Shown: positions 18,691-29,878 of the stretch, in pieces
Layout: every line of letters starts with the position of its first letter
Position numbering within the stretch: the stretch's first letter is position 1
Source: Rhizoclosmatium globosum
Lineage: Eukaryota > Chytridiomycota > Chytridiomycetes > Chytridiales > Chytriomycetaceae
NCBI GenBank assembly: GCA_002104985.1
Contig: MCGO01000012.1
Location: forward strand, 496,001-560,000
Length of the DNA stretch: 64,000 nucleotides
Direction of reading: 5' to 3'
Notes under the pieces: generated by a model
What the model was told of the DNA's origin: nothing
What the model saw: the letters and a program-made list of their open reading frames with translations, nothing else
Databases searched by the model: none
Position numbers and translations under genes: made by a program

Positions 18691-19380
18691 TTAAGCCTCA
18701 GTGAGCTCTCTGAGACGACGGACGGTACCACGGACGGTGGCAGCGGCAGTGGTTCCGACAGTCCAGGCACCTCCAGCCATGGTCTTCTTGCATCCCTTGC
18801 ACTTCCAGATTCCAACGGCGGTACGCTTAACGGCGTCCTGTAGATATACAGTTAGAAATCTTTACACCAATGTAATAGAGAGAATATGAGTGAAAGTACC
18901 TTTCCACAGAAGGTGCAGGTGTACTTGGCGTGCTGGGAGATTTCGAATTTCTTGACCTGCTTTCTCAAGGAAGCACCGTAACGGGTTCCGTACTTTCCGG
19001 TAACTCCAACCTTCTTAGTTCTCTTGGCCTAGATAGAAGAGTGACGGATTAGAACCGAGTTTTTTGGGAGGGGGATTGAGAGTAGTATTTGAACGTTTCG
19101 ATGCAACGGCTGATGCAGGATGTGTTCTTAAAGAGTTGACGGTAGCAGGTGTTGATGGATCCAGTGTGTCCACAGCTGCAGTCTCAGTTTGAGGAAGGCA
19201 TCCGTCTTCAGGTGTCACATGCCAACTTCACCAAACAGCCCCAGGTCCATCCGAACTGATGATCACTGATAGAAACGACATCCGCAACGTTCAGGAAGAC
19301 TGCATATCTGAAGCACACTCCGCGATGGTGACTGCTGAGGTGTGGATGGATGGGAGGTGGGTGTTGTGGTCACACACCAT
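18691..19380 (-). CDS. RPL43: 60S ribosomal protein eL43 (L37a)
   Basis: Zinc-ribbon protein of the large ribosomal subunit. Exon 2 (19028-18900) reads [20 protein letters not shown] and YTCTFCGK; exon 3 (18837-18691) reads [15 protein letters not shown] and ends RRLRELTEA. The CxxC pairs (TFCGK and CKGCK region) form the zinc site. Exon 1 appears to be the start codon alone, ATG at 19380-19378, directly followed by a GTGTGT donor and a 349-nt intron. With it the protein is 92 aa, the usual eL43 length. A long first intron right after the start is common in fungal ribosomal protein genes. The product is certain; the tiny first exon is inferred. Confidence 0.88.
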
Positions 19381-19792
19381 TTTTGAGTAGAATCGTGAAC
19401 CAAAAAAGTCAAAGTCCCACAACTCCTTGCCTTCAACTTCCTACCTCGTTTTCTTTATAATCAAAGGAGGAAAGAAGGATAATTAGGAAAGACGCTGTAG
19501 TAAGATGAACGGTGAGAAACACGCCGCATACTAACCTGGCCGAGCTTCACTCTTTCGTGCACAAAGACGAATGCCAAACCTCGCCATATTAATATAATGG
19601 AAGAAACCTTTAATATCATTGATTGAAACGTTCAAAAGGGTAACGGCTATCAGAATTCGATAGAGTAGAACCGAGTAGATATGGAATTTTCTTCAAACTT
19701 CATCATCTTAACACTTTGGTATAGAAGGACGCTTGACACTGAATTGAATTTAAGTATTTATTGTGTCTGAATTGACAGAAAAACCGAAGGAG
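19381..19792. other. Intergenic region between eL43 and Dip1/SPIN90
   Basis: About 410 bp between two divergent genes, so it should hold both promoters. I see AT-rich patches and no open frame with domain-like sequence. A short minus-strand ATG frame near 19590 (MARFGIRLCARK...) followed by a GT is too short to support. No RNA gene is evident. Confidence 0.5.
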
Positions 19793-21120
19793 ATGGCATC
19801 CCCAAAGCATCTCGAGGCCTTGCTTCAGTTAATGACCGGTAATGCACTGAGTCGGCCCGCCAACGTACTTACGCGCGTTAGATGTCAATGCGCTGCTGGA
19901 CCAGGCCTTGAATGCCGAGAGCGCAATCCAGGCCGCCGTTGACGCTCTGATGGCAAACCACACAATCATTTCAACAGGACACGAAATGGATGTCCTCTGC
20001 GAGCACATTGTAAGACACTCCATCATCGACTCAGCCTCCGATGAAGCCTTGGCGGAGCTCCTCTTTCTCTTGAAGGGCCTTTTGAAAGACCTCAATGAAA
20101 ACCTTGAATTGGGGCGTGTTGTCCTCACGCTGATTTACTACCTTGGTATCGTCTATGGAGCGAATGTGTTTCGAAAAATCAGTCAGGATATGGATACCTG
20201 CTCATCCCTGTTGTTTTGGGTTGCTCCTCGCATCAAATTCACTATCCCGCTGTCAACTCCTATTCCAAGTCTGCTTGTTACAAGAAATGTCTATTTCAGA
20301 GTTGAATGAGTTTACTCCTGAGTTGATTGTTGTCTTGTTTGATTCCGTTGAACGAACTTCCCACTCCGACGAGCTGGAAGACTACAATTACGCTTTGATA
20401 AAACTCTTGGTTCGATAATGTTCTCGGGATTTTTGACTTTCTAATAACCCTCACTACAGCTGGTGATAAATGATCAATTCATGATGAAAAATCATGCTCG
20501 CAATGTTATTGAGAATCAAATTATTGCTTGTTTATCTCCTCGGCTGTTTCTCGGAAAGTCCCTTGGGGGAAACATAATTTTCATGTTCAACCGAGCAGGT
20601 TTGGTTCATTCCTCACAAGATATTCGAACCTGAGCTATTCGATTATTAGACAACTCAAGACTTCAAAGGCTCATCATCAGATTTCTATATATTGTGTTTA
20701 AAACTCCAGAGACGGCAACATTCTTTTACACAAACGACCTTCGGGTTATTTTGGATGTAGTTTTGCGGGAATCAAGAGCTGTTGCCGACGAAGATGAAGA
20801 GGTGTGAGCAAATCTATACGATGTATATCGTATAAATCATATTAACGCAATTCCAGATTCAACAAGGTTATCTGAACCTTCTTCCTGCCTTGCTACACAA
20901 CTCCCAACTTCAAAACTACAAATTAGATGACGTCAAGACTCTCCTGGGAGAATTGAGGCGTCAAGACTCTGGTAACCAACAGTCCAACAGTCCAGGAAAA
21001 GATGTTCCTCTCCCAACTACTCCATTATCAGCGTTTTTCGGCAACCCCAGTGTCAAACCATCTACTCGTAGAGTTGCGGAACGCGTGTTTTTCGAATGTC
21101 GTGAGATCCTGTCGAAATAA
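19793..21120 (+). CDS. Dip1/SPIN90-type Arp2/3 activator (SPIN90_LRD / DUF2013 domain)
   Basis: Member of the Dip1/SPIN90/Ldb17 family, which activate Arp2/3 without WASP to nucleate the first linear filaments of actin patches. Exon 1 is 19793-19838, exon 2 19882-20145, with four or more later exons. The strongest part is the C-terminal Leu-rich domain: MFNRAD joined to NSRLQRLIIRFLYIVFKTPE, then TFFYTNDLRVILDVVLRE and YLNLLPALLHNSQLQNYK, a pattern diagnostic of the family. Exon borders between 20145 and 20310 are uncertain; one consistent solution uses acceptor 20188 and a weak GTTGCT donor. The tail is Ser/Pro-rich. Together with the F-BAR/SH3 protein it gives two endocytic actin regulators in this window. 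Confidence 0.75.
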
Positions 21121-21241
21121 AGAGAGATTAAATTGATATCAATCAAATTCAAGTGTTCCGTGTTTACAACAAATTAAATTTCTTCCCTGAAGGATTTAAA
21201 ACACTAATGCAAATCCTTTATTCAAAATATCAAAGTTATGA

Positions 21242-22231
21242 TTAGAACGGTGTAAGAGGGCTCAGTGGACTGCGAAGCGGCGAGGTTGGGACGAATGCTT
21301 TCATCTTTTCCACAAGCTTGATATCGTCAGTGAACTCCACTTCACCCAACAACTGATGATGCTCAGAAAGAATTTCAAGCACTCTTGCGTGATATTTGAT
21401 CTCGGACCTAGTATTTACGACGTTAACGAAAATAATAATAATTTGGGTTTGTGTAAGAAGCATATTTACCATAACAGCTCACTCAAAATCTTTTTGATGT
21501 CATCGCGCTTTGTTTTCTCAAATTGTTCGGCATTTTCAATCAGTCTATCGGTTGCATGCGTGACTGCATGCGTTGCACCCGCCAACTCCATTTGCGACTT
21601 GAGAGATGGAAAGAAAGAGAAATGTAAGGAGGAGAAGATGACCAAGAAATCAGAGAAACAAACTTGATTTCGTCTCGGTGCGTTGCCCGCGTCCTTCATT
21701 ATGACTCTATCCAGTTCTTGCTGTTTGTTCTGTTCCTTCGCCACAGCAAGATCGCGGTTCCTCACTTCTTCATACAAGTTTTTACACAATGTTCCATACA
21801 TTTTCAAGGGTTTGTGACACATTTCCTCCACGCGATTGATCAAGTCTTCCTGCGCAATCTCCTTTTCTAATCAGATCATTAGTTGAATGATCGAAGGAAG
21901 AATCTGTAGCTCTCTAACCAAGTAACATTTCACTAAAGTCTATGAGCATTGTTTGAAAAGTGGAATCTTCTTTTTCGGCATACTGGGCCAGATACATTCT
22001 CTTTTTGACGGTTTTCTTCTTGATGCGTTCAAGGTTTCTGATATAACCTTCCATCACATCCTTCAAACGGCGAAGGTGCTTGTTGTTATTCTTGATGTAG
22101 TTGTGCACGTAGGCTGACTTTTGATCAAGTGGCCTGGGTTGAGTTTCTGTTGGTTTGGAATCTCTGAGACGAATGGATTCCTACCTGAAGCCTGACGTCA
22201 AGTTATTGAACTTCTCAACGAGTCCCTGCAT
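21242..22231 (-). CDS. FAM92/CIBAR family BAR-domain protein
   Basis: BAR-domain protein of the FAM92 (CIBAR1/2) family, which in animals sits at the ciliary base and binds CBY1. The start is ATG 22231 (MQGLVEKFNNLTSGFR after the first splice). The helical body runs through YVHNYIKNNNKHLRRLKDVM, CHKPLKMYGTLCKNLYEEVR and DNFEK-like QFEKTKRDDIKKILSELLW, then SEIKYHARVLEILSEHHQLL. This matches FAM92 helices 1-3 in order. A short Ser/Pro tail (SPLRSPLSPLTPF) ends the protein. At least four short introns interrupt it. Most fungi without flagella lack this family, so its presence fits a zoospore-forming fungus. It is convergent with Dip1, 121 bp apart. Confidence 0.75.
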
Positions 22232-22355
22232 TCTTCAAGTCGACAGGTAGGAAAGATTTTGTTTGTATAAAATCAGACAATTCTTTGTTCATTGTTTTCC
22301 CTCATAATATACTTATAAAATGTGCAACCCTCCATCTCTCCTTCTTCCTGTTAAT

Positions 22356-23147
22356 TTATTGGGCATATTTACCGGTCCACTCTTTAGCTAGAGATACGAA
22401 CCGATGAGTCAACGAAATAGTACAAGTAAATACACAAACCAGTCGCGACAGCAGCAGTTTCGTTATCCTTCCAATGTTGAGCAACGTCATTCGCCAAAGG
22501 GTCGTCTGTATATGGGGGTGATTAGCAAACCAAGACATGAAGGGCGGAGACACTCACCTGGATTAGGAGCCGACAACAGCGCCTGAATAGATAAAAGAAC
22601 GGTACGAATTTGCAAGGCAGGAGACCATTTGTCTGCATGATTCACTCGTTAGCCCTTCCCTCCTTTGTTTGCACTGGTTGTTTGTGGGTTTATTTACCCT
22701 TCAAGATATCCAGACAGATGCGGCCAAGCTTATCGATATTCGGGTGGTAAATCTTTGTCAGGAAGCGGACCTTTGGCGGGGCCATTGGGTATTCCTCAGG
22801 AAGGAAGAGCTCGAGCTTGAAGTTGCCGCCTGACTCACTCGCCAACTCAGCACCTTCGACGACAACAAAAGAAACAAAGAAACAACGCGCACCTTCGAAT
22901 GGCGACGAACTCGGACCCGAAATAACAACGTCAAAGTATCTGAGATTGTCTTCGTGCGGCGTCGCGGAAATGCCTGGCGCGGGCTCGGCGAGAAGACGCT
23001 CGGTTTCCTGGTCAATTTGAAGAAAGAAAGAACGAAGTTAGGCGCTTGGTTTGATAGGCGCTGCTAGTTGGAGAATGCGCATTCGAGGCGTCGCTCTTGG
23101 TGCGGCGGTGGGGGGCGTACCTTGATGATTCGTTTGGGGAGTGCCAT
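22356..23147 (-). CDS. UBC13: Ubiquitin-conjugating enzyme E2 N (Ubc13)
   Basis: E2 that builds Lys63-linked ubiquitin chains with an Mms2/Uev partner, in DNA damage tolerance. The starting exon MALPKRIIK (23147-23121), then [13 protein letters not shown]...SPFEG (23007-22893), [20 protein letters not shown], then HPN ([18 protein letters not shown]) and [29 protein letters not shown] and [10 protein letters not shown] match human UBE2N almost residue by residue. The catalytic Cys is in GRICLDIL. Six exons are inferred, with the last one small. It lies head-to-tail with the GT90 gene, 77 bp apart. Assignment is essentially certain. Confidence 0.93.
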
Positions 23148-23223
23148 TCGGGTTGCTTTTTGGTGGTTGCGCCAAAAGAATGAACAAGAACAATCAACAT
23201 GTTATTATAATACATTATTCAAA

Positions 23224-25204
23224 TCAGGCAGCGTCATACAGCCGTGAATACTCCAACATCATTAACCCAGTATAGCACCACATTTGTTCAATCCGGTTGA
23301 TACCCTTGATGAACGTTTGCGCCCTCTTCACAATCTCTTTGACTTCCTTCTCATGATCTTTCGCCCATCGCAATTTCTCCTCCAAGTCGGTCAAATCCAT
23401 TCTCACGGGAATGTAATGGACCCATGGTTCCAACATCCACATGTACCAATCCGTGAATGCAGTCGCCAGCAAAATAACGCTATTACTTTGTAAGTATCTG
23501 GACAGTCTTGATGGCCAAGCTAAAAACAGGTATCTGTTAGAAATGGAGAGTATGAGACAGTTGACATACTGTTTCCATCTACCACAAGAAGGTATTTGAA
23601 CTGAACAGTTTGTTTAAACGACACCTGAGACTTGACTGGATAAAGTTCCCCAAGTTGCTTCTCCAGATTCTTGTCTGTCTGAACGTAACGATGGAATCCA
23701 ATGTCCACTGCAAGCCAAGAAAGTGATTTATCCTTTACAGATTTCGGCTTTAATGTAGGTGGACCAGCTTTTCCAGCATCGAAGACGTTGTTTGGGTATT
23801 TTTGAGCAAACCTTCGTTCCCACTCCAGCAATCTCGTTCGACTTGAAGCAAAGTTAGGTACCGTAACACTAAAGCAAATAACTCAACTGAAACAATTGCC
23901 ACTGATGTTTATGCGCATACCGTCCACCACTGTTGGCACCCCTCCAAAACAAAACATCCTTCTTGTCTTCAAATTTATGAGGATCCACAAATGCGCCTTC
24001 CTGTACAACATCAAGATGGTACCGCATGGCATAACAATATCCACAAAGCAATGCGTCTTCGCCTGCGATATAACAGGAATCCTTCGATTCTGTGTTAAGA
24101 AATGATCTGGTCCCAAGAAGAACTGGCGAGTTGAACAAAACTTTAACAAACCACAGCTCAACAAAAAACAGAAAAAAAAAACGAACTTACTCCATGAGAA
24201 TCACGAATCGTATCCTCCACCAACAAATTCGCAGGCGACGGCAAGTCAAACGACTCCTGCGCACACTTGCTCAACCGAAACACATCCTCCCAACCCACAT
24301 ACTGTTCCCTCGACGTTTCCGCAGGAAGCATTCGCGGCTCATCCGCCTCCGTACTGATTGCGTATTCAAACGCGCCAGGCATCAAACTAGCAATGGTTGG
24401 AGAACCTGATGAAGTCCATGCGAGAACGATCCTCCATTCGGAACGTTGTTTCGTCGTTCATGAATTAATGCGTTCCACATCCGACGTGTTAATGAGGTTG
24501 GTGTGAACTTTCCCACGGGGACATCTACAATCTGTCGTTCCTTTGCGCTAACCTTCTTCAAAGAAGCTAATTGCACAGAATGCTCCTTTACGATACGGAA
24601 ACCGTCAAGGTCATCTACAAACGGTGCGAAATCTCGAAAGATTTGCGCGTAGTGTTTCATTCCCCGCATACATTGATTCAATTCCTGTCACAAATTAAGG
24701 TGGGATACAATTAAATATTGCACTTACAGCGAATTCACTCCACTTGTCAAAGTTTGGCGGAGGTCCTGTCAAGTTTTTGTTTTTCGGAGGGTTCGGCATC
24801 GCGTTTCGGAATGTAACGTATTCGTTGCGCCAGTATTCTTTGGAGTCCACAAACACATTCTTTGCTAGTTGTTCTGGAGATTCAGGTTGTACATGTTCCT
24901 TGCTTGTTTCAACATGACTGACGCTGGACGGCGGGTCAATTTGTAAAGTCCCATCCGCGCTGACATCTACCATCACAATATCTGATTCCGGAATTTTGTC
25001 ATTTTGTGGTTTGAAGCTCTTACTTGGTGTTAGCTTCTCGATGTTGACAAGGTATTGCCGATATTGCTGCTTGCTGTGTTGCAGTTTGGTTCGGCGTAGG
25101 TAAATTACTGTGGCAGAAACGCCAAGTAATACTGTCAAGGCAATTAAGGCGGATAGACTTTTGAAGGCTGAGCCAGGTTTGGCAGTCCAAAAGAGAAGTC
25201 GCAT
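23224..25204 (-). CDS. Glycosyltransferase family 90 (CAP10-like), type II membrane protein
   Basis: Golgi-type glycosyltransferase related to cryptococcal Cap10 and plant/animal xylosyl- or glucosyltransferases (GT90, LPS-modifying protein fold). ATG 25204 opens a short cytoplasmic tail and a signal anchor (SLSALIALTVLLGVSATVIY). Family landmarks follow: ADEPRMLPAE, DVLFWRGANSGGRYAH, KYLLVVDGNSMS (the acceptor/UDP-sugar region) and the C-terminal EPWVHYIPVRMDLTDLEEKL. One clear splice joins FA to ELNQCMRGMKHYAQ (intron about 24724-24686); several more short introns are needed. The donor sugar and product cannot be told from sequence. Likely role is glycan building for the cell wall or secreted proteins. 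Confidence 0.8.
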
Positions 25205-25361
25205 TGAAGGTGTCAATGGTTTGAAGGAAATTGAGCAAGGGTTTGAAACCAAGCAAAAAAGTTGCGAAAGTAACGTGCTTTATACGAAGCAATAAGTAGA
25301 AGAAACAATAGCTACACCGTCAACCAATAAATCCAAAAAAAAAAATACAGAAGGAAATCAA

Positions 25362-28300
25362 TTAACGACCCCCAGACTTCTTCTTTTTGGGTCTGTCATC
25401 ATCGTCACTGTCGTCATCACGACGTTTAGACTTCTTGGGTGGACTAATCTCTTCCCGTTCATCCTTACGACGATCGGACTAAGTTTGAAGAAGGAGTTTA
25501 GAACATTAATATGAAATCAAATCAACAAACCTTGGCTGCCTTTCTCTCCAACTCATCCCAATCTTCTCCCTCTTCCTCATCAGATTCGTCAGAGTATCCG
25601 GATCCAGACCCTGATCCTTCAGAATCATAGTCCTCACTGTCCGACTGATTGGCAAATATCAGTCACAGGAACTAATTGATAACGATCAAACATACCTCAT
25701 CACTCTCATCGGAATCGTCAGACCCAGCGTATTCACTTTCTTCCTCCTCATCTTCGTCATCTTCGTCACTGTCTTGCTGCAAGAACGACCAACCGCCTTC
25801 GTTATAGAAGTCGAAAGGACTTTCATTCACAGTCTTCATAATCTGCGGCCAACTCAAGTTGATGGGTCCTTCAGTGAATGGTACATCGACAGAGCTATTT
25901 AATGTAGGTGAGAATTCTTCTTTGCTGAGAACCAAAAAACTTACTCAAGCCATTCCTTCAAGTTTTCAAGTTGATCTGTTGGAATGGTGTTGATATGCTG
26001 AACAGGTCTAGTGAAGTCCTTGTATACAATAACCATATCGAAACTTTTGAGACCAAACTAAGACTTTGTTATAATTTGTTCGTTGATTAATACTGACAGT
26101 ACTTACTCTGACACGCTCCAAGTGTACGCGTTCGATTTCGGAGATAGTTGTGACCATGAAAGGTGGCTCCACAAGGTGAACCAAACAATCAGTGGTTGGA
26201 ACCAGCAATACTGGCTGCCTGTGTGGCACACCTTGGAATCCGAGGTCACGGAATGGCAAGTCCACTTCGACTTGACCCTGACTCTGTCAATTCGAGGATA
26301 TGAGTGATAAATAGATACAGCGTTTCCAGACTTACGGCATCAGCAATCTTTTCAGCAAACTGCTTAAACTCTTTGTCAAGCGCGGCACGACGCTGACGTT
26401 CTTCCTGTTCAGCAGCAAATTCGTCTTCATCTCCGTAGTTTTGTCGTCTTTTGCGGTTTCCTGTTTCGTCAAAGTTGGCGTCGGTAACTTCACGGTAAAT
26501 TGGACATCCTGAAAGTATTGGTATGTAAGATAGTTTATAATCAAAACGTCGCCAACACCTTTGTCTTCTTGCGCCCAATCATAATTTCATTCTTCAAGTG
26601 AATGTGAATGATAACAATCAATTCTCCCTCACAAGGCTGGAAAACCAAGTGCTTGATGTTAGAGAACAGGACATCTAGTTCGAAATTAGTATCTAGCCGG
26701 TTTGCAGATTTCGGATTTTTTCTCTTACCAATTCTTTGATCGTTACGAAGGCGATTGGTACCGAAGACCATTGGTATGGAGCTCAAGATCTCCTGCAAAT
26801 CTCTTTCCTTCCAACGCTGGTCGAGCATAAACTTCACGAAGCAACAATCGTCGTCCAGCTCCCCTCATTTCAATCAACTTGTCTTGCTCAACAGATCGGC
26901 CTTTTCTTTCCGTTCGGCCTCCTGAATGCCACAGATGGTCAATTGGAACCAAAGCTAATAGCACCTTACCTCTTAGAACATCTTCTTGAGGTCGTTAACT
27001 TCCTTGAAAATTTCAGCAAACCGTGCCATATCGTGGACTTAAAGTCATGGCCTTGACAAAGTAGCATTCGGGTCTTCAAATGGAGTCACGCTTCCTTCTT
27101 TCCAGTGGATTGACCAGGGATCTGGAAGTTGAATCGAAGGTATGTAGCTGATCCTTCTTCGTTCTTGACGATTGTTTTCAAGGTTGAAATATGGAACGGT
27201 ACCGCCATTCCATAAATTGGGAGAACGATGGCTTCACTTCGTTTGTCAACGACAATCTGAAGAATTGTAAGAACATGAAGTAATAAACGGGGTTAAGCAT
27301 ACCCGAAGCTGCTCCACAGCCTTAGGAAGAAGAGTTTCCTTTCTGTAACATTCAAACTTTCTGAAAGCAGCCTTCTCCAATGCCTTCGCAGCTCCACCTT
27401 CGAATACCGAGCGAGACCTTCAGCGTGTCTTGCTTCAGCCAATTCCTTTTGGTGGAGCGCACGACGCTGCTCATTGGTCATTTCGTCCTCCTGAACAGTA
27501 CGTCAACAATGCTAAAGAACGTAATTCAAAGAACTCACATCATTACGGAGCTTCGTCTTCAAAACAGCGGTAGGAACCTTTGTGGAGCTTTTCTTCTCAG
27601 CCACGGGCTCCTCATCTTCATCGTTCATTTCCCAAGAAATATCCTTGAAGTCACGATCAAAGTTTGTCAAGAAGACTGGTGCTTCTTTCGTGATTCGGAT
27701 AGTGTCAGCCAACAAAAGAGAGTATCTATTAAGCCGTAAGTTCTGATATTCAAATATTAGCAGCGGAAGTCTCACATTTTGTTTCTTGGATCTTTTCCAT
27801 CACTGTCAGTGTTTTCAATGTTCTGGAATCCAAGCGATAAGTTCACGGTCATTCCGTCCAGCAAAACTTTGGATGATTTGTTGGCAAGAGCATATGTGCT
27901 GTCTTTGAACTCAATTCCAATCTGTAAAAAGATATTCGTAAGAAGTCTGATCCAAGAGCATGCTGACTTACAGCAAAACCGGTGCTTTTTACAAAATTTG
28001 CCACGAGCTCAGGACGGTTTGATTCAACAAACTGTACGCTTGGGCATACACATCCTTGCAGATTGCACCGTCCTTCAAGAGTGACAAAACGTAGTCTGCA
28101 ACTCACACAAAAAGATGTAGTTCTTTTCTTTTCCCTGTGAAAGCCAACGTGTTAAACACGTAGATTTGTATCGGATAATGAGTTACCCACCTTTTCAGGG
28201 TTGATAAAGAAGGTTCTCGACATATTGGAGCAATAGTTCTTGTATCGAACTCCAAGAGAACACAAAATGTACCGTCATGAAGAGCAGTCTTATCAGATTG

Positions 28301-29567
28301 GGCTGAAGGTTTGAGGTCGTATTTTCCACCACTTTGAATGATTGGAGTATAACACCATTCAGCAGAGTCAAGTTGAGCCTGACGTTTAAGTTAGATTCAA
28401 CGAATCTCAGATTTGGGACAAACCTCTTTGGGAATCTCATCTTGGATCGCTTCTTCTCATTCAACAACACGTCTTCCGTTTGCAGAGACAATGCGTCGTG
28501 GGTGACCTTCTTTCCTTGATCCACAATTGCCTGGAACTCATCCACGAAAAAGTTTTGCATCACGGTTGTTGTCAGTTTGCAGGCAAGTTCCATATTTTTC
28601 TGGGCGAAGAAGTTAAGTTCAGTTGAACGACAGAGAATGATGAAGAGAGGGGACAACTTACGAGGTCTTCGGAATCTTTGACTGCCATTCCAGTTGCAAT
28701 ACCAGCGGCAACGTCAACTTCTTCCACACCTTTGGTGGCAAGAAGAGCCTTCCATTCATCTGCAAACTTTCCCTTTTGCTTGTCTTTCGCGATAACACCA
28801 ATTTTACCCTGTGATGCAGATACATAAGAGACAGGAGGAGGAGATGTGGTTGGAGAACTGCCAGTCAACAAGAAGAAGACGTACCCCTGTACTTTTGACG
28901 AGATTGGCCACTTCTTCAAACAATGCCTTGTTGGCAGCTTCGTCTTTTCCACGCTTATACAAGACAAGAGGAACTTTTTCGTCAATACCCATCGCATCTT
29001 CCAGAGTTTGCAGAATATTGGCTACAGGCAAACATGAGCGAATCGGCCCAAATAAAACTGAAACAGCGACACACACCCTTTTTGAGACTGGTCAACACGG
29101 CAATCTTGTCTTTCAAAAAGACGAGGATGGTGTCCGTAAACTCGTAACCAAGCAACCAGAGCTAACGAATGCAAGCACAAGAGCAAGAAGGTGCGATACA
29201 ATCAATGAGATTAAACAAGATTGGAGAGCAGCAACGCGGACAGAGCAGAGGCAGAGGAAGGGTAAAGCAAGAGCAACGCAGTCAGCAACTACAACACACC
29301 AAAACCAAAACAAAAGCAAGTCACCTGAAGCGCACTCGTCTTTTGGTAGCCCGCCTCGTTCTCGTCAGAAAGACCACTCACAACAACGAGACAGTCGACA
29401 CCGCCAAACGAACCATCCGCGTCGCTCTGGTTTGCAAACACAATCAGCCCACTTCGCACGCCACTTGCACGCCGAATCCGCATTCGTTCATTCGCACTCA
29501 CCGTCCACGATCGAAGGAGCGTCGTTGCGCGTGAGTGGAACAGTTTGGGCGACAGCTCCACAGACAT
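25362..29567 (-). CDS. SPT16: FACT histone chaperone large subunit Spt16
   Basis: Nucleosome-reorganising subunit of FACT (with Pob3/SSRP1), acting in transcription and replication. ATG 29567 gives [20 protein letters not shown]. The N-terminal aminopeptidase-like domain continues through [40 protein letters not shown] and [20 protein letters not shown]. The middle PH-like domain contains [20 protein letters not shown], and the protein ends in a long Asp/Glu/Ser acidic tail and a Lys-rich end, as in all Spt16 proteins. Many short introns interrupt it. The large antisense open frame at 28811-29692 is a by-product. About 310 bp separate it from the divergent PPR gene. Identification is firm; exact exon borders were not all solved. 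Confidence 0.9.
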
Positions 29568-29878
29568 ACTTGTGCTCGCTTTTTGAACAAAGTTTTTCGT
29601 GTTGCTCTTGGACAACCACACCTACTCTCAGTTTCAAAATACAGAAAGGAAACGAGTGCAGTTGTAATTCCAAGAACTTTCAACCGTTGTAAGGTCTACC
29701 TGATAGACGTAAAGCTTTGCTTCAATTATCCGCGAAGCATAAACGAAGCTCTAAGGAGGTTTCATTCATTTAATAATAAGGATATATATAGATGAGATAT
29801 TCGTAGCACTGTTATATTATCAATGTCTCTTCCTTCGTTTCTTTCATTTGTCTTCTTTTCTTGAGAAACGTCAAACTG
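29568..29878. other. Shared 5' region of Spt16 and the PPR gene
   Basis: A 311-bp gap between divergent start codons. It includes AT-rich sequence around 29765-29825 (tatatata) that could hold a core promoter. No gene or RNA structure was recognised. Confidence 0.4.

Noticed and set aside
28811..29692. Plus-strand open frame of 293 codons over the Spt16 5' exons
   Set aside because: It is antisense to well-conserved Spt16 sequence, low in complexity (Arg/Gln/Ser/Thr) and has no domain.
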